In this document: piece after piece, positions 45,989 to 54,698 of the stretch
How positions within the stretch are numbered: the first letter of the stretch is position 1
Layout: each line of letters begins with the position of its first letter
From: Blautia coccoides
GTDB taxonomy: Bacteria > Bacillota > Clostridia > Lachnospirales > Lachnospiraceae
Length of the DNA stretch: 64,000 nucleotides
NCBI RefSeq assembly: GCF_034355335.1
Contig: NZ_CP136422.1
Location: forward strand, 2,235,001-2,299,000
Direction of reading: 5' to 3'
Made by a program: the position numbers and the translations under genes
Notes under the pieces: model-generated
Database searches by the model: none
What the model saw: only the letters and a program-made list of their open reading frames with translations
What the model was told of the DNA's origin: nothing

Positions 45989-48205
45989 ATGCGTAAACAT
46001 AAAATCCTGCGCTATGCAGGTATCACCCTCTTAGTCATTGTGGGTATCCTCGTTTTCCTGTCCATCACGGGTACGGTGGCTCATGCCGCCGGATTGGTGG
46101 ACGACACGGTAGACGCTGCTAACCAGTATTCTAAGTATCTGCTGGAAAACTACCAGCTTGACTTCTACGTGGACAGCTCATGGGATTGGCTGCCTTGGAA
46201 CTGGCTGGACGGTATCGGCAAGAGTATCCAGTACGGCTTGTACGCCATCACCAACTTTGTCTGGACAGTGAGTATGTATATCTCCAACGCCACAGGGTAC
46301 GTGGTGCAGGAAGCCTATAAGCTGGACTTTATCTCCGATACCGCAAACGCAATCGGAACTAACATCCAGACCCTTGCCGGGGTAAATGCAGGCGGCTTCG
46401 CTGCACAGGGGTTCTATGTGGGTTTCCTGCTTATCCTTGTGCTGCTGGTGGGTATCTATGTGGCGTACACAGGTCTTATCAAGAGGGAAACCACAAAGGC
46501 TGTCCATGCAGTCGTCAACTTCCTTGTGGTATTCGTCCTGTCAGCGTCTTTTATCGCCTACGCTCCCAACTACATTACAAAAATCAATGACTTTTCCTCG
46601 GACATCAGCAGTGCGGCACTGTCACTGGGTACGAAAATCACCCTCCCCAACTCCGACAGTCAAGGGAAAGACAGTGTGGACTTGATACGTGACAGCCTGT
46701 TTTCCATACAGGTGCAGCAGCCTTGGCTGTTATTGCAGTACGGCAACTCCGATATGGAGGACTTGGGTGCAGACCGTGTAGAGAGTCTGCTCTCTGCCAG
46801 CCCGGACACCGACACCAGAGAGGATACGGTGATTGCGGAAATTGAGGACAAGGACAACCCGAACATGAGCGTCACAAAGACTATGAGCCGCTTGGGAACG
46901 GTGGTATTTCTGTTCCTGTTCAATATCGGTATTTCCGTCTTTGTATTCCTGCTTACGGGCATGATGATTTTCTCGCAAGTGTTGTTCATTATCTATGCTA
47001 TGTTTCTGCCCGTGAGCTTCATTTTATCTATGATACCCTCTTACGAGGGCATGGCAAAGAAAGCAATCACAAAATTATTTAACACCATCATGATGAGGGC
47101 AGGCATTACCCTCATTATCACCGCCGCATTTAGCGTGAGTACCATGTTCTACGCTATCTCGGCAGGCTATCCATTCTTTATGATTGCCTTTTTGCAGATT
47201 GTCACCTTTGCAGGTATTTACTTTAAGCTGGGCGATTTGATGGGAATGTTCAGTTTGCAGTCCGGCGACGCACAGCAGGTCGGCAGGCGTATCCTCCGGC
47301 GACCTTATATGCTATTAAACAGAGGGGCAAGGCGCATGGAACATCGTGTCGGCAGGACGTTAGCCGCTGGCATGGCTGGCGGTGCGGTAGGTGCTGCGGC
47401 GGCTTCTGGCAGCCGTAAACCCGATACAAGGAAATCTGCGGACAGACAGAACCATGCCACAGGCAGCCGCCCCAACCACGATACAGGACAATCCGGCGAT
47501 ACCGCCACCTTTGGCAAGCGTGCTGGCTCTAAGGTGGGTGCGGTTCTGGATGCAAAGCAGAGAGTCAAGGATAAGGCACAGTCCGTCAAAGAACAGGTCA
47601 AAGATATGCCGATACAGGCAGGCTACGCCGTCCATTCCGTGAAAGAACGGGCAAAGGAAAACGTGTCCGACTTCAAGCGTGGCATGGTGGAGGAAAAAAC
47701 CACCCGGCAGCAAGGACGGGCAGCAAAACAGGACAGCCACAGGCAGACCATAGCGGAAAAACGTATGGCAATGGAAAGAGCAAAACCTACAGGATCAGTG
47801 GCGAAAGGTACTGCCCCTGTCCATGAGCGACCAACCACAATGCCTGTATCCGGCGCAACGACAACACAGGCGACTGCTGCGAAAGGTGCAGCTCCTAAGA
47901 CAGAGCCGACCAGCAAGGAACGTCCGGCGGCAGTATCCAGAGAAAGCTATGAGAAGCCGCCGCACACAAAAGGCAGAGAGCCAGCGGTAAAACCACAGGA
48001 ACAGCGCACGCAAGTGGTACGGGAGTCTGGGGCACGTTCCCAGACAGTCAAAGAACCAACAAAGCCACAGGCGGTAAAAGAGCCTGTTCCTGCCGGAACT
48101 AAGACTATTCGACAAACCAATACACAGAAAACAAGCCGGAACATCCAGCGTAATACCGTAAAGAAATCCTCCACCCACACAACGAAGAAAGGACGGAAAA
48201 AATGA
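45989..48205 (+). CDS. VirB6-like multi-spanning conjugation protein (Tn916 Orf15-like)
   Basis: A 738-aa membrane protein. The first helix ends at a cleavage-like VAHAAG, and five or more helices follow up to residue ~420 (GFYVGFLLILVLLVGIYVAYTG, NFLVVFVLSASFIAYA, VVFLFLFNIGISVFVFLLTG and others), with a large loop between. The last ~280 residues are basic, Pro/Thr/Lys-rich and probably disordered. This matches the VirB6-like channel protein of Tn916-class systems. The start is ATG 45989 after CGAGG. The next gene overlaps by 4 bp. Confidence 0.9.
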   Translation: MRKHKILRYAGITLLVIVGILVFLSITGTVAHAAGLVDDTVDAANQYSKYLLENYQLDFYVDSSWDWLPWNWLDGIGKSIQYGLYAITNFVWTVSMYISNATGYVVQEAYKLDFISDTANAIGTNIQTLAGVNAGGFAAQGFYVGFLLILVLLVGIYVAYTGLIKRETTKAVHAVVNFLVVFVLSASFIAYAPNYITKINDFSSDISSAALSLGTKITLPNSDSQGKDSVDLIRDSLFSIQVQQPWLLLQYGNSDMEDLGADRVESLLSASPDTDTREDTVIAEIEDKDNPNMSVTKTMSRLGTVVFLFLFNIGISVFVFLLTGMMIFSQVLFIIYAMFLPVSFILSMIPSYEGMAKKAITKLFNTIMMRAGITLIITAAFSVSTMFYAISAGYPFFMIAFLQIVTFAGIYFKLGDLMGMFSLQSGDAQQVGRRILRRPYMLLNRGARRMEHRVGRTLAAGMAGGAVGAAAASGSRKPDTRKSADRQNHATGSRPNHDTGQSGDTATFGKRAGSKVGAVLDAKQRVKDKAQSVKEQVKDMPIQAGYAVHSVKERAKENVSDFKRGMVEEKTTRQQGRAAKQDSHRQTIAEKRMAMERAKPTGSVAKGTAPVHERPTTMPVSGATTTQATAAKGAAPKTEPTSKERPAAVSRESYEKPPHTKGREPAVKPQEQRTQVVRESGARSQTVKEPTKPQAVKEPVPAGTKTIRQTNTQKTSRNIQRNTVKKSSTHTTKKGRKK

Positions 48206-49206
48206 AGCTGCGGCATTTAGCACTGCTTGGTGGGATTTTCACGGTGATTATCAGTCTGCTATTGTTTCTTTTTATTGTCACAGCAGACGACGAGGAAAGC
48301 GGCGGCAGTTCCGGCTTTGACTATTCGGGCATGAACCTGTCAGCAGATGTCTTGAAACACCAGCCGACTGTGGAAAAATATGCGAAGCAATACGGCATTT
48401 CAGACTATGTGAATTACCTGCTTGCCATCATGCAGGTGGAGTCCGGCGGCACAGCGGTGGACGTTATGCAGTCCAGCGAGTCTTTAGGTCTGCCGCCCAA
48501 CTCTTTAGGTACAGAGCAGTCCATTGAACAGGGATGTAAATATTTTGCTTCTCTGCTTGCTTCAGCAAAAGCAAAAGGCTGTGATATAAACACCGTCGTC
48601 CAGAGCTACAACTATGGCGGCGGTTTTATTGATTACGTGGCAAGCCACGGGAAAAAGTACACCTTTGAACTGGCGGTCAGCTTCGCAAGGGAGAAGTCCG
48701 GCGGTGTCAGAGTGACCTACAAGAATAAAATCTCCATCAAAGAAAATGGCGGCTGGCGGTACAAGTACGGAAATATGTTTTACGTCCGGCTGGTAGCACA
48801 ATATCTGGCAGTACCTAATTTCAGCAATGCCACGGTACAAGCAATCTTCAATGAAGCTCTCAAATATCAAGGCTGGACGTATGTATTCGGGGGCGATAAC
48901 CCGAACACCAGCTTTGATTGCAGCGGTCTGGTGCAGTGGTGCTATGGAAAGGCTGGTATCAGCCTGCCGAGGGTAGCGCAAGACCAGTACGACGCAACAC
49001 AGCATATCCCACTGTCACAAGCGAAAGCTGGTGATTTGGTATTCTTCCACAGTACCTACAATGCCGGAACTTATGTCACCCATGTGGGGATATATGCAGG
49101 AAATAACCGTATGTATCACGCCGGAAACCCGATTGGCTATGCAGACCTCAACACTTCGTACTGGCAGCAACACATCATTGGTGCCGGACGTGTGAAATCC
49201 AACTAA
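48202..49206 (+). CDS. cwlT: Bifunctional lysozyme / NlpC-P60 peptidoglycan hydrolase, CwlT-like (Tn916 Orf14)
   Basis: A 334-aa cell-wall hydrolase that opens peptidoglycan for the transfer channel. After one membrane helix (residues 6-27) comes a lysozyme-like domain (LLAIMQVESGG, SYNYGGGFIDYV; catalytic Glu in the VESGG motif) and then a C-terminal NlpC/P60 endopeptidase with Cys in FDCSGLVQW and His in THVGIYAG. Both catalytic sites look intact. It is essential in the related ICEBs1 system. Confidence 0.94.
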   Translation: MKLRHLALLGGIFTVIISLLLFLFIVTADDEESGGSSGFDYSGMNLSADVLKHQPTVEKYAKQYGISDYVNYLLAIMQVESGGTAVDVMQSSESLGLPPNSLGTEQSIEQGCKYFASLLASAKAKGCDINTVVQSYNYGGGFIDYVASHGKKYTFELAVSFAREKSGGVRVTYKNKISIKENGGWRYKYGNMFYVRLVAQYLAVPNFSNATVQAIFNEALKYQGWTYVFGGDNPNTSFDCSGLVQWCYGKAGISLPRVAQDQYDATQHIPLSQAKAGDLVFFHSTYNAGTYVTHVGIYAGNNRMYHAGNPIGYADLNTSYWQQHIIGAGRVKSN

Positions 49207-49227
49207 GACAGAAAGGAAATGGTAACT

Positions 49228-50136
49228 ATGAGATTGAAGAAAAAAGAGAAAGAAGCAAAACCCACCAAGGCTAAAAAAGTGCGTGTTCTAAAAGCAGGCA
49301 CGCATAAGAAATCCGTGATTGCCCTGTGGCTGGTGCTGATTGCCAGCGTCAGCTTCGGGGTGTATAAGAATTTCACCGCCATTGATATACACACCGTCCA
49401 TGAGAAAGAGGTCATAGAGCAGCGTATCGTGGATACCAACAAGATTGAAAACTTTGTCAAGGACTTTGCAAAAGCCTACTATTCATGGGGGAATAACAAA
49501 GAAGCCATTGAAGCAAGGACAAAAGCCATCAGTCAGTATCTAACAAAGAGCTTACAGGACTTGAATGTGGACACGGTGAGAAGTGACATTCCCACCAGTT
49601 CTGCGGTGAACGAGGTGAAAATCTGGAACTTGGAGCAGGCTGGCACAGACGAGTACACCGTCCTCTATTCGGTCGATCAGACCATTACAGAGGGCGACCA
49701 GACCAACCGCAATATTGCTGCTTACACGGTAGTAGTTCATGAGGATAGTGACGGGAACATAGTAATCACAAAGAACCCGACCATCAGCCGGATACCATCA
49801 AAATCCGGCTATGAGCCAAAGACAGCGGAAAGTGACGGAACGGTGGACTCTGCCACCACAGAGGAAGTGACCGAGTTCTTGGAAACATTCTTCAAGCTGT
49901 ATCCGGTGGCTACGGACAAGGAGCTTTCCTACTATGTGGCTGGAAATGCGCTGAAACCTGTAAACACCGATTATCTGTACTCCGAGCTAATCAATCCGCT
50001 GTTTACAATGGATGGGGATAAGGTCAAGGTGTCGGTATCGGTGAAGTATCTCGACCAGAGAACAAAGGCAGCACAGATTTCACAGTTTGATTTGGTGCTG
50101 GCTGAAATAGATGGGAACTGGAAAATAGTAAAATAA
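49228..50136 (+). CDS. tcpC: TcpC-like transfer channel protein (Tn916 Orf13)
   Basis: A 302-aa bitopic membrane protein with one helix (VIALWLVLIASVSFGVY, residues ~30-50) and two NTF2/VirB8-like outside domains, as in TcpC. Landmarks are NFVKDFAKAYYSWGNNKEAIEART and FLETFFKLYPVATDKELSYYV. The ATG at 49228 has GAAAGGAA 9 nt upstream. It is the last gene of the transfer operon and is followed by a terminator at 50146-50178. Confidence 0.92.
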   Translation: MRLKKKEKEAKPTKAKKVRVLKAGTHKKSVIALWLVLIASVSFGVYKNFTAIDIHTVHEKEVIEQRIVDTNKIENFVKDFAKAYYSWGNNKEAIEARTKAISQYLTKSLQDLNVDTVRSDIPTSSAVNEVKIWNLEQAGTDEYTVLYSVDQTITEGDQTNRNIAAYTVVVHEDSDGNIVITKNPTISRIPSKSGYEPKTAESDGTVDSATTEEVTEFLETFFKLYPVATDKELSYYVAGNALKPVNTDYLYSELINPLFTMDGDKVKVSVSVKYLDQRTKAAQISQFDLVLAEIDGNWKIVK

Positions 50137-50145
50137 ATATTATTA

Positions 50146-50178
50146 AAAAGAGCGGAGATATATTTTCTTCGCTCTTTT
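50146..50178 (+). terminator. Transfer operon terminator
   Basis: AAAAGAGCG (50146-50154) pairs with CGCTCTTTT (50170-50178). It lies 10 bp after the tcpC stop and marks the edge between the conjugation backbone and the AT-rich cargo. Confidence 0.8.
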
Positions 50179-50204
50179 CATTAGAATTCATTCAATTTAT
50201 TTGT

Positions 50205-50837
50205 TTAAAATATAATAGATAAGCCCATACTTCCTAAACTTATTAACATAAAAAGTGAGCCAATTAAAGAAAGTAAATCAATGTCTGGATTTATCATAAA
50301 TAACATACCGATTATCAAAGTGACTCCTTGCCAGATAGCAATTACGCCAGATAGCGATAATCCTATTGATAAAATGATAAACCCTATTGGCATTAGAATT
50401 AATAGTTTTACAACCCATATGTATCCCTTATTATCAAGTAATGTTTGTAAAGCAGGTAATGACTGATTAAAATCATTATCTGATAAACTATCAAATGCAG
50501 AGGGTACTAAGCATAAGGCACCTTTATCAGCAGCTAAAGCAACTGCACCTATAATGGATAGCGTTTCCCCTATTATACCAAATAGTTGATATTCAGCAGG
50601 TAATAAATTAGCCATATTTATAGCAAGATTGATTACCAATAAAGAACTTGCCAGTACAAGAACGTGTATTGTGTGTAATTTTTTATTGTGTCTGAATTCG
50701 GCTGCCCATGATTTAGCAGTTTTAGTGGGTTTCAGATTCAATAAATGTGGGTGTGAACCAAACGCATAGATATAAAGAAGTGGTAATGCTATTAAGCAAA
50801 TAGCAAATGTAATTGATGTGAATTTCGTAATATTCAT
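50205..50837 (-). CDS. Multi-spanning membrane protein under TetR operator, unknown function
   Basis: A 210-aa protein with about six hydrophobic helices (near residues 5-25, 55-78, 83-103, 138-160, 163-185, 190-210) and a TxHVLVLASSLL segment. I do not recognise the family; no transport signature or catalytic motif is obvious. It is divergent from the TetR gene and carries AGGAGGAAC before the ATG. A perfect 18-bp palindrome at 50856-50873 lies between its -10 region and start, so the neighbouring TetR protein should repress it. Confidence 0.75.
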   Translation of the reverse strand: MNITKFTSITFAICLIALPLLYIYAFGSHPHLLNLKPTKTAKSWAAEFRHNKKLHTIHVLVLASSLLVINLAINMANLLPAEYQLFGIIGETLSIIGAVALAADKGALCLVPSAFDSLSDNDFNQSLPALQTLLDNKGYIWVVKLLILMPIGFIILSIGLSLSGVIAIWQGVTLIIGMLFMINPDIDLLSLIGSLFMLISLGSMGLSIIF

Positions 50838-50855
50838 AGTTCCTCCTATTTTATA

Positions 50856-50873
50856 TGAATGAATTCATTCATT
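50856..50873. promoter_or_regulatory. TetR operator O1 (membrane-protein gene)
   Basis: Perfect palindrome ATGAATGAATTCATTCAT between the minus-strand promoter (TTGACA complement at 50898-50903, TAATAT complement at 50876-50881) and the ribosome site of the 50205-50837 gene. It shares the AATGAATTCATT core with O3 and a related core with O2. Confidence 0.75.
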
Positions 50874-50908
50874 TATATTAATACTACTTACATGTTTTGT
50901 CAAGACAC

Positions 50909-50950
50909 TTGACATAGGTATACAATTAATTCATAATGAATATATTCATT
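50909..50950 (+). promoter_or_regulatory. tetR promoter with operator O2
   Basis: TTGACA (50909-50914), 17-bp spacer, CATAAT (50932-50937), overlapped by the perfect palindrome AATGAATATATTCATT (50935-50950). The repressor would block its own promoter, a standard TetR autoregulation layout. Confidence 0.7.
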
Positions 50951-50972
50951 AGAAATCTCAAGGAGGGGTCAT

Positions 50973-51593
50973 ATGCCACGGACAATCAAAAAACCCGAAG
51001 AACGTAGGCAAGAAATTATTGTAACTGCTTTAGAACTTTTTGCAGAAAATGGGTATGATAATACGACTATTCAAGATATTGCAAACAGACTAGGGATAGC
51101 AACTGGTTTATGCTATCGTTATTTTAAATCCAAACAAGATATATTTAGAGCTACTTCTGAATATTATGCACAACAAGCGATAGAGCATTTGTCTACGTCA
51201 ACTGCGTCTAGTCTAACAGCAATAGAGGAACTTAATCTAATAATTAGGTCTTTGCTAGAATTTGCATTAAAGCATAATGAATTTGAAGCTAGTTATCATA
51301 AAGAACCCGAAATTAGCGCAAATCGTTTAGATCAACTTTCTATGCAAATTGTTGAAAGAATGATACCAATTATAAATAAAGGATGCAAAGAACAAACTTT
51401 TGTATGTGATGATGTAAAAAACACATCAATATTTTTAACCTTTGGAATTATGCACATGATTCACTTGGAAATGCCAATGATTAACGCAAAAAACTATATT
51501 CTCTCTTATGTTCCTTTAATAAAAGAGTTGTGCGTAAATGTTTTAAAAATCAAAGATGACGTTGAACTTGGTAGTGAATGGAATAATCTTTAA
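50973..51593 (+). CDS. TetR-family transcriptional regulator A
   Basis: A 206-aa regulator with N-terminal helix-turn-helix (RRQEIIVTALELFAENGYDNTTIQDIANRLGIATGLCYRYFKSKQDIF) and a helical ligand-binding domain. AGGAGG lies 8 nt before the ATG. Three palindromes related to ATGAATGAATTCATTCAT lie in front of its own gene, the divergent membrane-protein gene and the downstream membrane cytochrome-like gene, so these form a small regulon. Ligand unknown. Confidence 0.92.
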   Translation: MPRTIKKPEERRQEIIVTALELFAENGYDNTTIQDIANRLGIATGLCYRYFKSKQDIFRATSEYYAQQAIEHLSTSTASSLTAIEELNLIIRSLLEFALKHNEFEASYHKEPEISANRLDQLSMQIVERMIPIINKGCKEQTFVCDDVKNTSIFLTFGIMHMIHLEMPMINAKNYILSYVPLIKELCVNVLKIKDDVELGSEWNNL

Positions 51594-51639
51594 AAATTTG
51601 TATTTAACACAGGAGTATAATTGCTACCTGTGTTTTTTA

Positions 51640-51692
51640 TTGACAAAACAATTTATGTACCGTATAATGTGAATGAATTCATTCACATTATA
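51640..51692 (+). promoter_or_regulatory. Consensus promoter overlapped by TetR operator O3
   Basis: TTGACA (51640-51645), 17-bp spacer and TATAAT (51663-51668) form a perfect consensus promoter. The -10 box is the left arm of a perfect 30-bp palindrome at 51663-51692 centred on GAATTC. Such a strong promoter with a fully overlapping operator should be tightly off until the repressor is released. Confidence 0.85.
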
Positions 51693-51704
51693 GGAGGTAA
51701 TATT

Positions 51705-52085
51705 TTGTATCTTAACTTTATTTTTGCTTGGAGTTCTACTATAGGTTTAATCTTATTGTTTATTATCTACCCACTTAGAATTTATATTTCCGGAAATGAT
51801 ATAAAGAACAGAACATATCTTTTGAAAGTAAATAAGCTATTGCACAAAATACATAAAACTTTGGGTATTATTATCTTAATTCTTACTTTCATACATTGTA
51901 GACTTTCATCACAAAAATTAGGGGTTAATACGGGCACTTTATGTATAATATTGATGATTTTTATCTTAGGCTCATATTTATTTAAGAAGCAACTAAAAAA
52001 TAAATGGCTAAAGATTCATAGGATGCTTACGATTATACTTCTTATTACTATAATACTGCATATTATCCTTACTCGTTTAACTTGA
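51705..52085 (+). CDS. Four-helix membrane protein, ferric-reductase/cytochrome b-like
   Basis: A 126-aa membrane protein with four helices and paired histidines in helix ends (LLHKIHKTLGI, FIHCRL, KIHRML, ILHIIL), the pattern of bis-heme ferric reductase-like or cytochrome b561-like domains. The start is TTG 51705, with AGGAGG 7 nt upstream; the open frame further upstream includes the promoter and is not coding. Expression from the strong, TetR-A-controlled promoter suggests an inducible response to a membrane-active or redox compound (inference). Function unproven. Confidence 0.65.
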   Translation: MYLNFIFAWSSTIGLILLFIIYPLRIYISGNDIKNRTYLLKVNKLLHKIHKTLGIIILILTFIHCRLSSQKLGVNTGTLCIILMIFILGSYLFKKQLKNKWLKIHRMLTIILLITIILHIILTRLT

Positions 52086-52138
52086 TAGTATCGCATCTTA
52101 TGATACGGAATATAAAGGTTAATTAGATAAAATAAGAA

Positions 52139-52228
52139 ATGGAACGTAAAATTACGGCTAAAAAATACGAATGGTTATTATGCCCTATTTGTAACAATAA
52201 AACACGATTGAAAATCTGCTCTCTTTAG
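52139..52228 (+). pseudogene. Truncated Cys-rich KTR-type small protein
   Basis: A 29-codon frame MERKITAKKYEWLLCPICNNKTRLKI then a stop. It matches the first half of the Cys-rich KTR protein at 53623-53811 (WILCPICGNKTRLKI) but lacks the second Cys pair. It is probably a remnant of the same gene closing the first TetR module. Confidence 0.7.
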
Positions 52229-52256
52229 AGCTGCAAGCAAGAACAGATTTTTTATT
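52211..52256 (+). terminator. Terminator ending the first TetR module
   Basis: AAATCTG at about 52212 pairs with CAGATTT near 52244, followed by TTTTATTTT. It overlaps the end of the truncated KTR gene. Confidence 0.6.
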
Positions 52257-52260
52257 TTCC

Positions 52261-52316
52261 TTGACAATCCTATCTTTAAGCAGTAAAATCAAATCACAAT
52301 TCAAACATTGTTTGAA
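52261..52316 (+). promoter_or_regulatory. Promoter and candidate operator for TetR regulator B
   Basis: TTGACA (52261-52266), 17-bp spacer, TAAAAT (52284-52289), followed by the perfect palindrome TTCAAACATTGTTTGAA (52300-52316). The palindrome differs from that of module A, consistent with a different repressor. Confidence 0.65.
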
Positions 52317-52352
52317 AATATATTCGATATCATGAAAGGATAGGATCTGCCC

Positions 52353-52934
52353 ATGAAAAATGACACTAAGAATTTGATTATTGATACGGCTATTATGTTG
52401 ATTAAGGAGGTTGAGAAAGAACCAGAAAACATTACCATTAGGGATATAAGCAAAAGAGCTGGAATTGCTGTAAGTCAAATCAATTATCACTTCCAGACAA
52501 AGGAAAACTTGCTATCGCAATGTGCTCAAAAAATGATTAGTAATGTTATAGGAAAATTTGATGATTGCCTTACAGAAATGTCTTGTATGACGACTTTTGA
52601 GGGATTGGAGAATATGGTTAATCTTACATTCACCTATCTGTATGAAAATGAAAACTTAGCAAGAATTTCAATCTTATCAGACCACAGAACTCCGTCACCC
52701 ACAGATAACACTAATCAGACAATGAATGTTTATAAACCTTTAGTGGATAAAGTGTGTACTGAAAAAGGCATTACAAATTCTCCATTGGTGGAAATACTTT
52801 TAATGCAGTCTTTACAAGGTGTTTTTCTTAGGACTGATGTTATTAAAACTGAACTAGGGGTAAACCTTAGAAATCCAGAAGAAAGGAGAAAATTCCTTCA
52901 TGAAGTTTTAGAGAGATTTTTCACAGGTATATGA
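52353..52934 (+). CDS. TetR-family transcriptional regulator B
   Basis: A 193-aa TetR protein (NLIIDTAIMLIKEVEKEPENITIRDISKRAGIAVSQINYHFQTKENLL) with a helical C-terminal domain. AAAGGATAGG precedes the ATG. Its gene is followed with a 4-bp overlap by a membrane-anchored DUF4097-like protein, and a palindrome at 52300 is its probable own operator. Ligand unknown. Confidence 0.9.
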   Translation: MKNDTKNLIIDTAIMLIKEVEKEPENITIRDISKRAGIAVSQINYHFQTKENLLSQCAQKMISNVIGKFDDCLTEMSCMTTFEGLENMVNLTFTYLYENENLARISILSDHRTPSPTDNTNQTMNVYKPLVDKVCTEKGITNSPLVEILLMQSLQGVFLRTDVIKTELGVNLRNPEERRKFLHEVLERFFTGI

Positions 52935-53596
52935 TTATGTCAAAGAAAAAAAAGTGTGTGATTATTCTATTACTTTTATGTGTTTTATTTTTTCTGATTG
53001 GAGGTTTGTTTATGCACAAAAAGATGGTTAAGGAAGAAATGTTTGCTTCACAAGATATTGACGCTATTTTATTAGACGGAAATATAGCTGATATTACAAT
53101 AACGCAAAGCAGGACGAACGATTTGAAAATAAAGCAATATTCAATGAAAAAAATCGAAAAGTCTATGGAATATCAGTCGGAAATAAGTAATGGTGCTCTT
53201 AATATTAAAGACAATTCTGATCAAGTAGATTGGTTTATGGGAATTAAGGGAAGTGCTGGTATTTCATATGAAATCCAAATACCCATTGATAAAACGATTG
53301 AATTGAAGATTAATTTGAACAAAGGAAACATACAACTTGCAGATGGAACACTTAGCAGTGTAGATATTGTAATAAATAAGAGCGGTAATATTGAACTTGA
53401 TAACATTGCCTTGAAAAACAATTCAGAAATTTATACATGTGCAGGAAACATTGATATAAAGTTTAGCTCTGATAGTGAAAATTTTGAAGTAAATGCTATT
53501 GTCACATCTGGAAACAGGTATATTGATAAGAGATATTCTAAGGGCGACTATCTACTTAAAGTGCGAAGCGACAAAGGAAATATTACAGTAAAATAG
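52931..53596 (+). CDS. Membrane-anchored DUF4097-like beta-repeat protein
   Basis: A 221-aa protein with an N-terminal membrane helix (CVIILLLLCVLFFLIGGLF) and an outer domain of repeated short beta strands (DIDAILLDGNIADITITQS, GNIQLADGTLSSVDIVINKSGNIELDNIAL, GNIDIKFSS, SDKGNITVK), the pattern of DUF4097 beta-solenoids that often accompany envelope-stress regulators. It is translationally coupled to TetR B. Role unknown; an envelope response is the likely area. Confidence 0.75.
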   Translation: MIMSKKKKCVIILLLLCVLFFLIGGLFMHKKMVKEEMFASQDIDAILLDGNIADITITQSRTNDLKIKQYSMKKIEKSMEYQSEISNGALNIKDNSDQVDWFMGIKGSAGISYEIQIPIDKTIELKINLNKGNIQLADGTLSSVDIVINKSGNIELDNIALKNNSEIYTCAGNIDIKFSSDSENFEVNAIVTSGNRYIDKRYSKGDYLLKVRSDKGNITVK

Positions 53597-53622
53597 ATTA
53601 CAAGAAATGAGGTGATATTTTT

Positions 53623-53811
53623 ATGAATGATACTGAATGGATACTTTGCCCTATTTGTGGAAATAAAACCCGTTTGAAAATTCGTATAGATACGCAATTA
53701 AGGAATTTTCCACTGTTTTGCCCAAAATGTAAACAGGAAAAGTTAATCAATGTCAGTAAGTTGAAAATAACAGTTGTTAAAGAGCCAGACACTAAGATGC
53801 AGAGCCGATAA
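53623..53811 (+). CDS. Cys-rich KTR-type small zinc-binding protein
   Basis: A 62-aa protein with two CxxC pairs (CPICGNKTRLKI and CPKC) likely to bind one zinc, the Cys-rich KTR domain often seen in conjugative-element cargo. Its ribosome site GAGGTGAT is 8 nt from the ATG. A shortened copy is at 52139. Function unknown. Its stop codon lies inside the terminator stem that follows. Confidence 0.8.
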   Translation: MNDTEWILCPICGNKTRLKIRIDTQLRNFPLFCPKCKQEKLINVSKLKITVVKEPDTKMQSR

Positions 53812-53846
53812 TTTAGAGGATTTCAGACCTCATAGATTATCGGCTC
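53802..53846. terminator. Terminator ending the cargo
   Basis: GAGCCGATAAT (53802-53812) pairs perfectly with ATTATCGGCTC (53836-53846), followed by ATTTTTATT. It separates the cargo from the orf9-type regulator, which is on the other strand. Confidence 0.82.
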
Positions 53847-53904
53847 ATTTTTATTGCCTGTCACCGTATCCAGTATGATTGGCAGGTAAATAAAAATGGA
53901 GGAA

Positions 53905-54261
53905 CTAATCTTCCCCCACTTCCTTTGATTTGATGATACCAGCAGCGACACTTTCCATGATAACCATATCTTTGTCGTCAAAAGTATCAAGCTGTTGTTC
54001 CAACTGTCTGCGGCGAGTGCTTTTCACTTTATCGCCGGACGGGAGGAAAATTTCATCAACGGACACATTGAGTAAAGTTACAAGGTCGTAAAACACCTGT
54101 AAACTTGGGTGCTGCCCTTTATTTTCAATGTTTGTCAGATAGCGTGGGTCAATTTCAATTTTTGCTCCCACCTGTTCACGGGTCAGACCTTGTTTCATTC
54201 TTGCTGCTTTAATGGCAAGTCCAAAGGCTCTGAAATCGTACTTATCTTCTGTTTTACGCAT
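53905..54261 (-). CDS. XRE-family regulator (Tn916 Orf9-like)
   Basis: A 118-aa repressor-like protein with a helix-turn-helix ([41 protein letters not shown]) and the tail [34 protein letters not shown] typical of Tn916 Orf9 homologues. In Tn916 it is divergent from orf7/orf8 and represses them until induction. The order is the same here, divergent from the sigma-like gene with a 567-bp regulatory gap. Confidence 0.88.
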   Translation of the reverse strand: MRKTEDKYDFRAFGLAIKAARMKQGLTREQVGAKIEIDPRYLTNIENKGQHPSLQVFYDLVTLLNVSVDEIFLPSGDKVKSTRRRQLEQQLDTFDDKDMVIMESVAAGIIKSKEVGED

Positions 54262-54530
54262 ATTTAATCACCTCACTACATTTTACTGTTCCTAAAGAAT
54301 TTGTAACAGGTACAGTAAAACGTATTGTAAGGTTTATCAGTTCCTATGAAAAGGTGAACAATAAATATATATGCTGCTTGGCGGTAATAAAAAAAACCGT
54401 TGTCAGCAGTAATGCTTTTATATGCCCTTTTCGATAAAACGACGGTTCATACAGCCGCCGTTTTATTTTTTTCCTAACGGTGGACAAACTACTGGATGGT
54501 TTTGTTTTAGCGGCTTTAGGAGGTAGCCGC

Positions 54531-54593
54531 ATGGAACGCCTGCATATTCGACAACATTCGACCATTGGTAAACCGTTAAAAAAATCCGTTTAA
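54531..54593 (+). CDS. Possible 20-aa leader peptide
   Basis: ORF MERLHIRQHSTIGKPLKKSV, ATG 6 nt after a perfect AGGAGGT. It lies between two terminators in the regulatory gap, where a leader peptide could couple translation speed to terminator read-through. Nothing else supports it; it may be a relic of another gene. Confidence 0.35.
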   Translation: MERLHIRQHSTIGKPLKKSV

Positions 54594-54655
54594 TTTCTGC
54601 GGTATTTTATACTCCTGTATGTGGTTTTTCACATCATATAGCAGGAACAATTTGG

Positions 54656-54698
54656 AAAGCACAAGATCAATACGTCAGTATTGCCCTTGTGCTTTTTT
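54656..54698 (+). terminator. Attenuator-like terminator before the sigma-like gene
   Basis: A 10-bp stem AAAGCACAAG/CTTGTGCTTT with an inner AATAC/GTATT helix and a T-run to 54698. It would stop transcripts entering the regulator and xis-int region unless bypassed. Confidence 0.75.
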
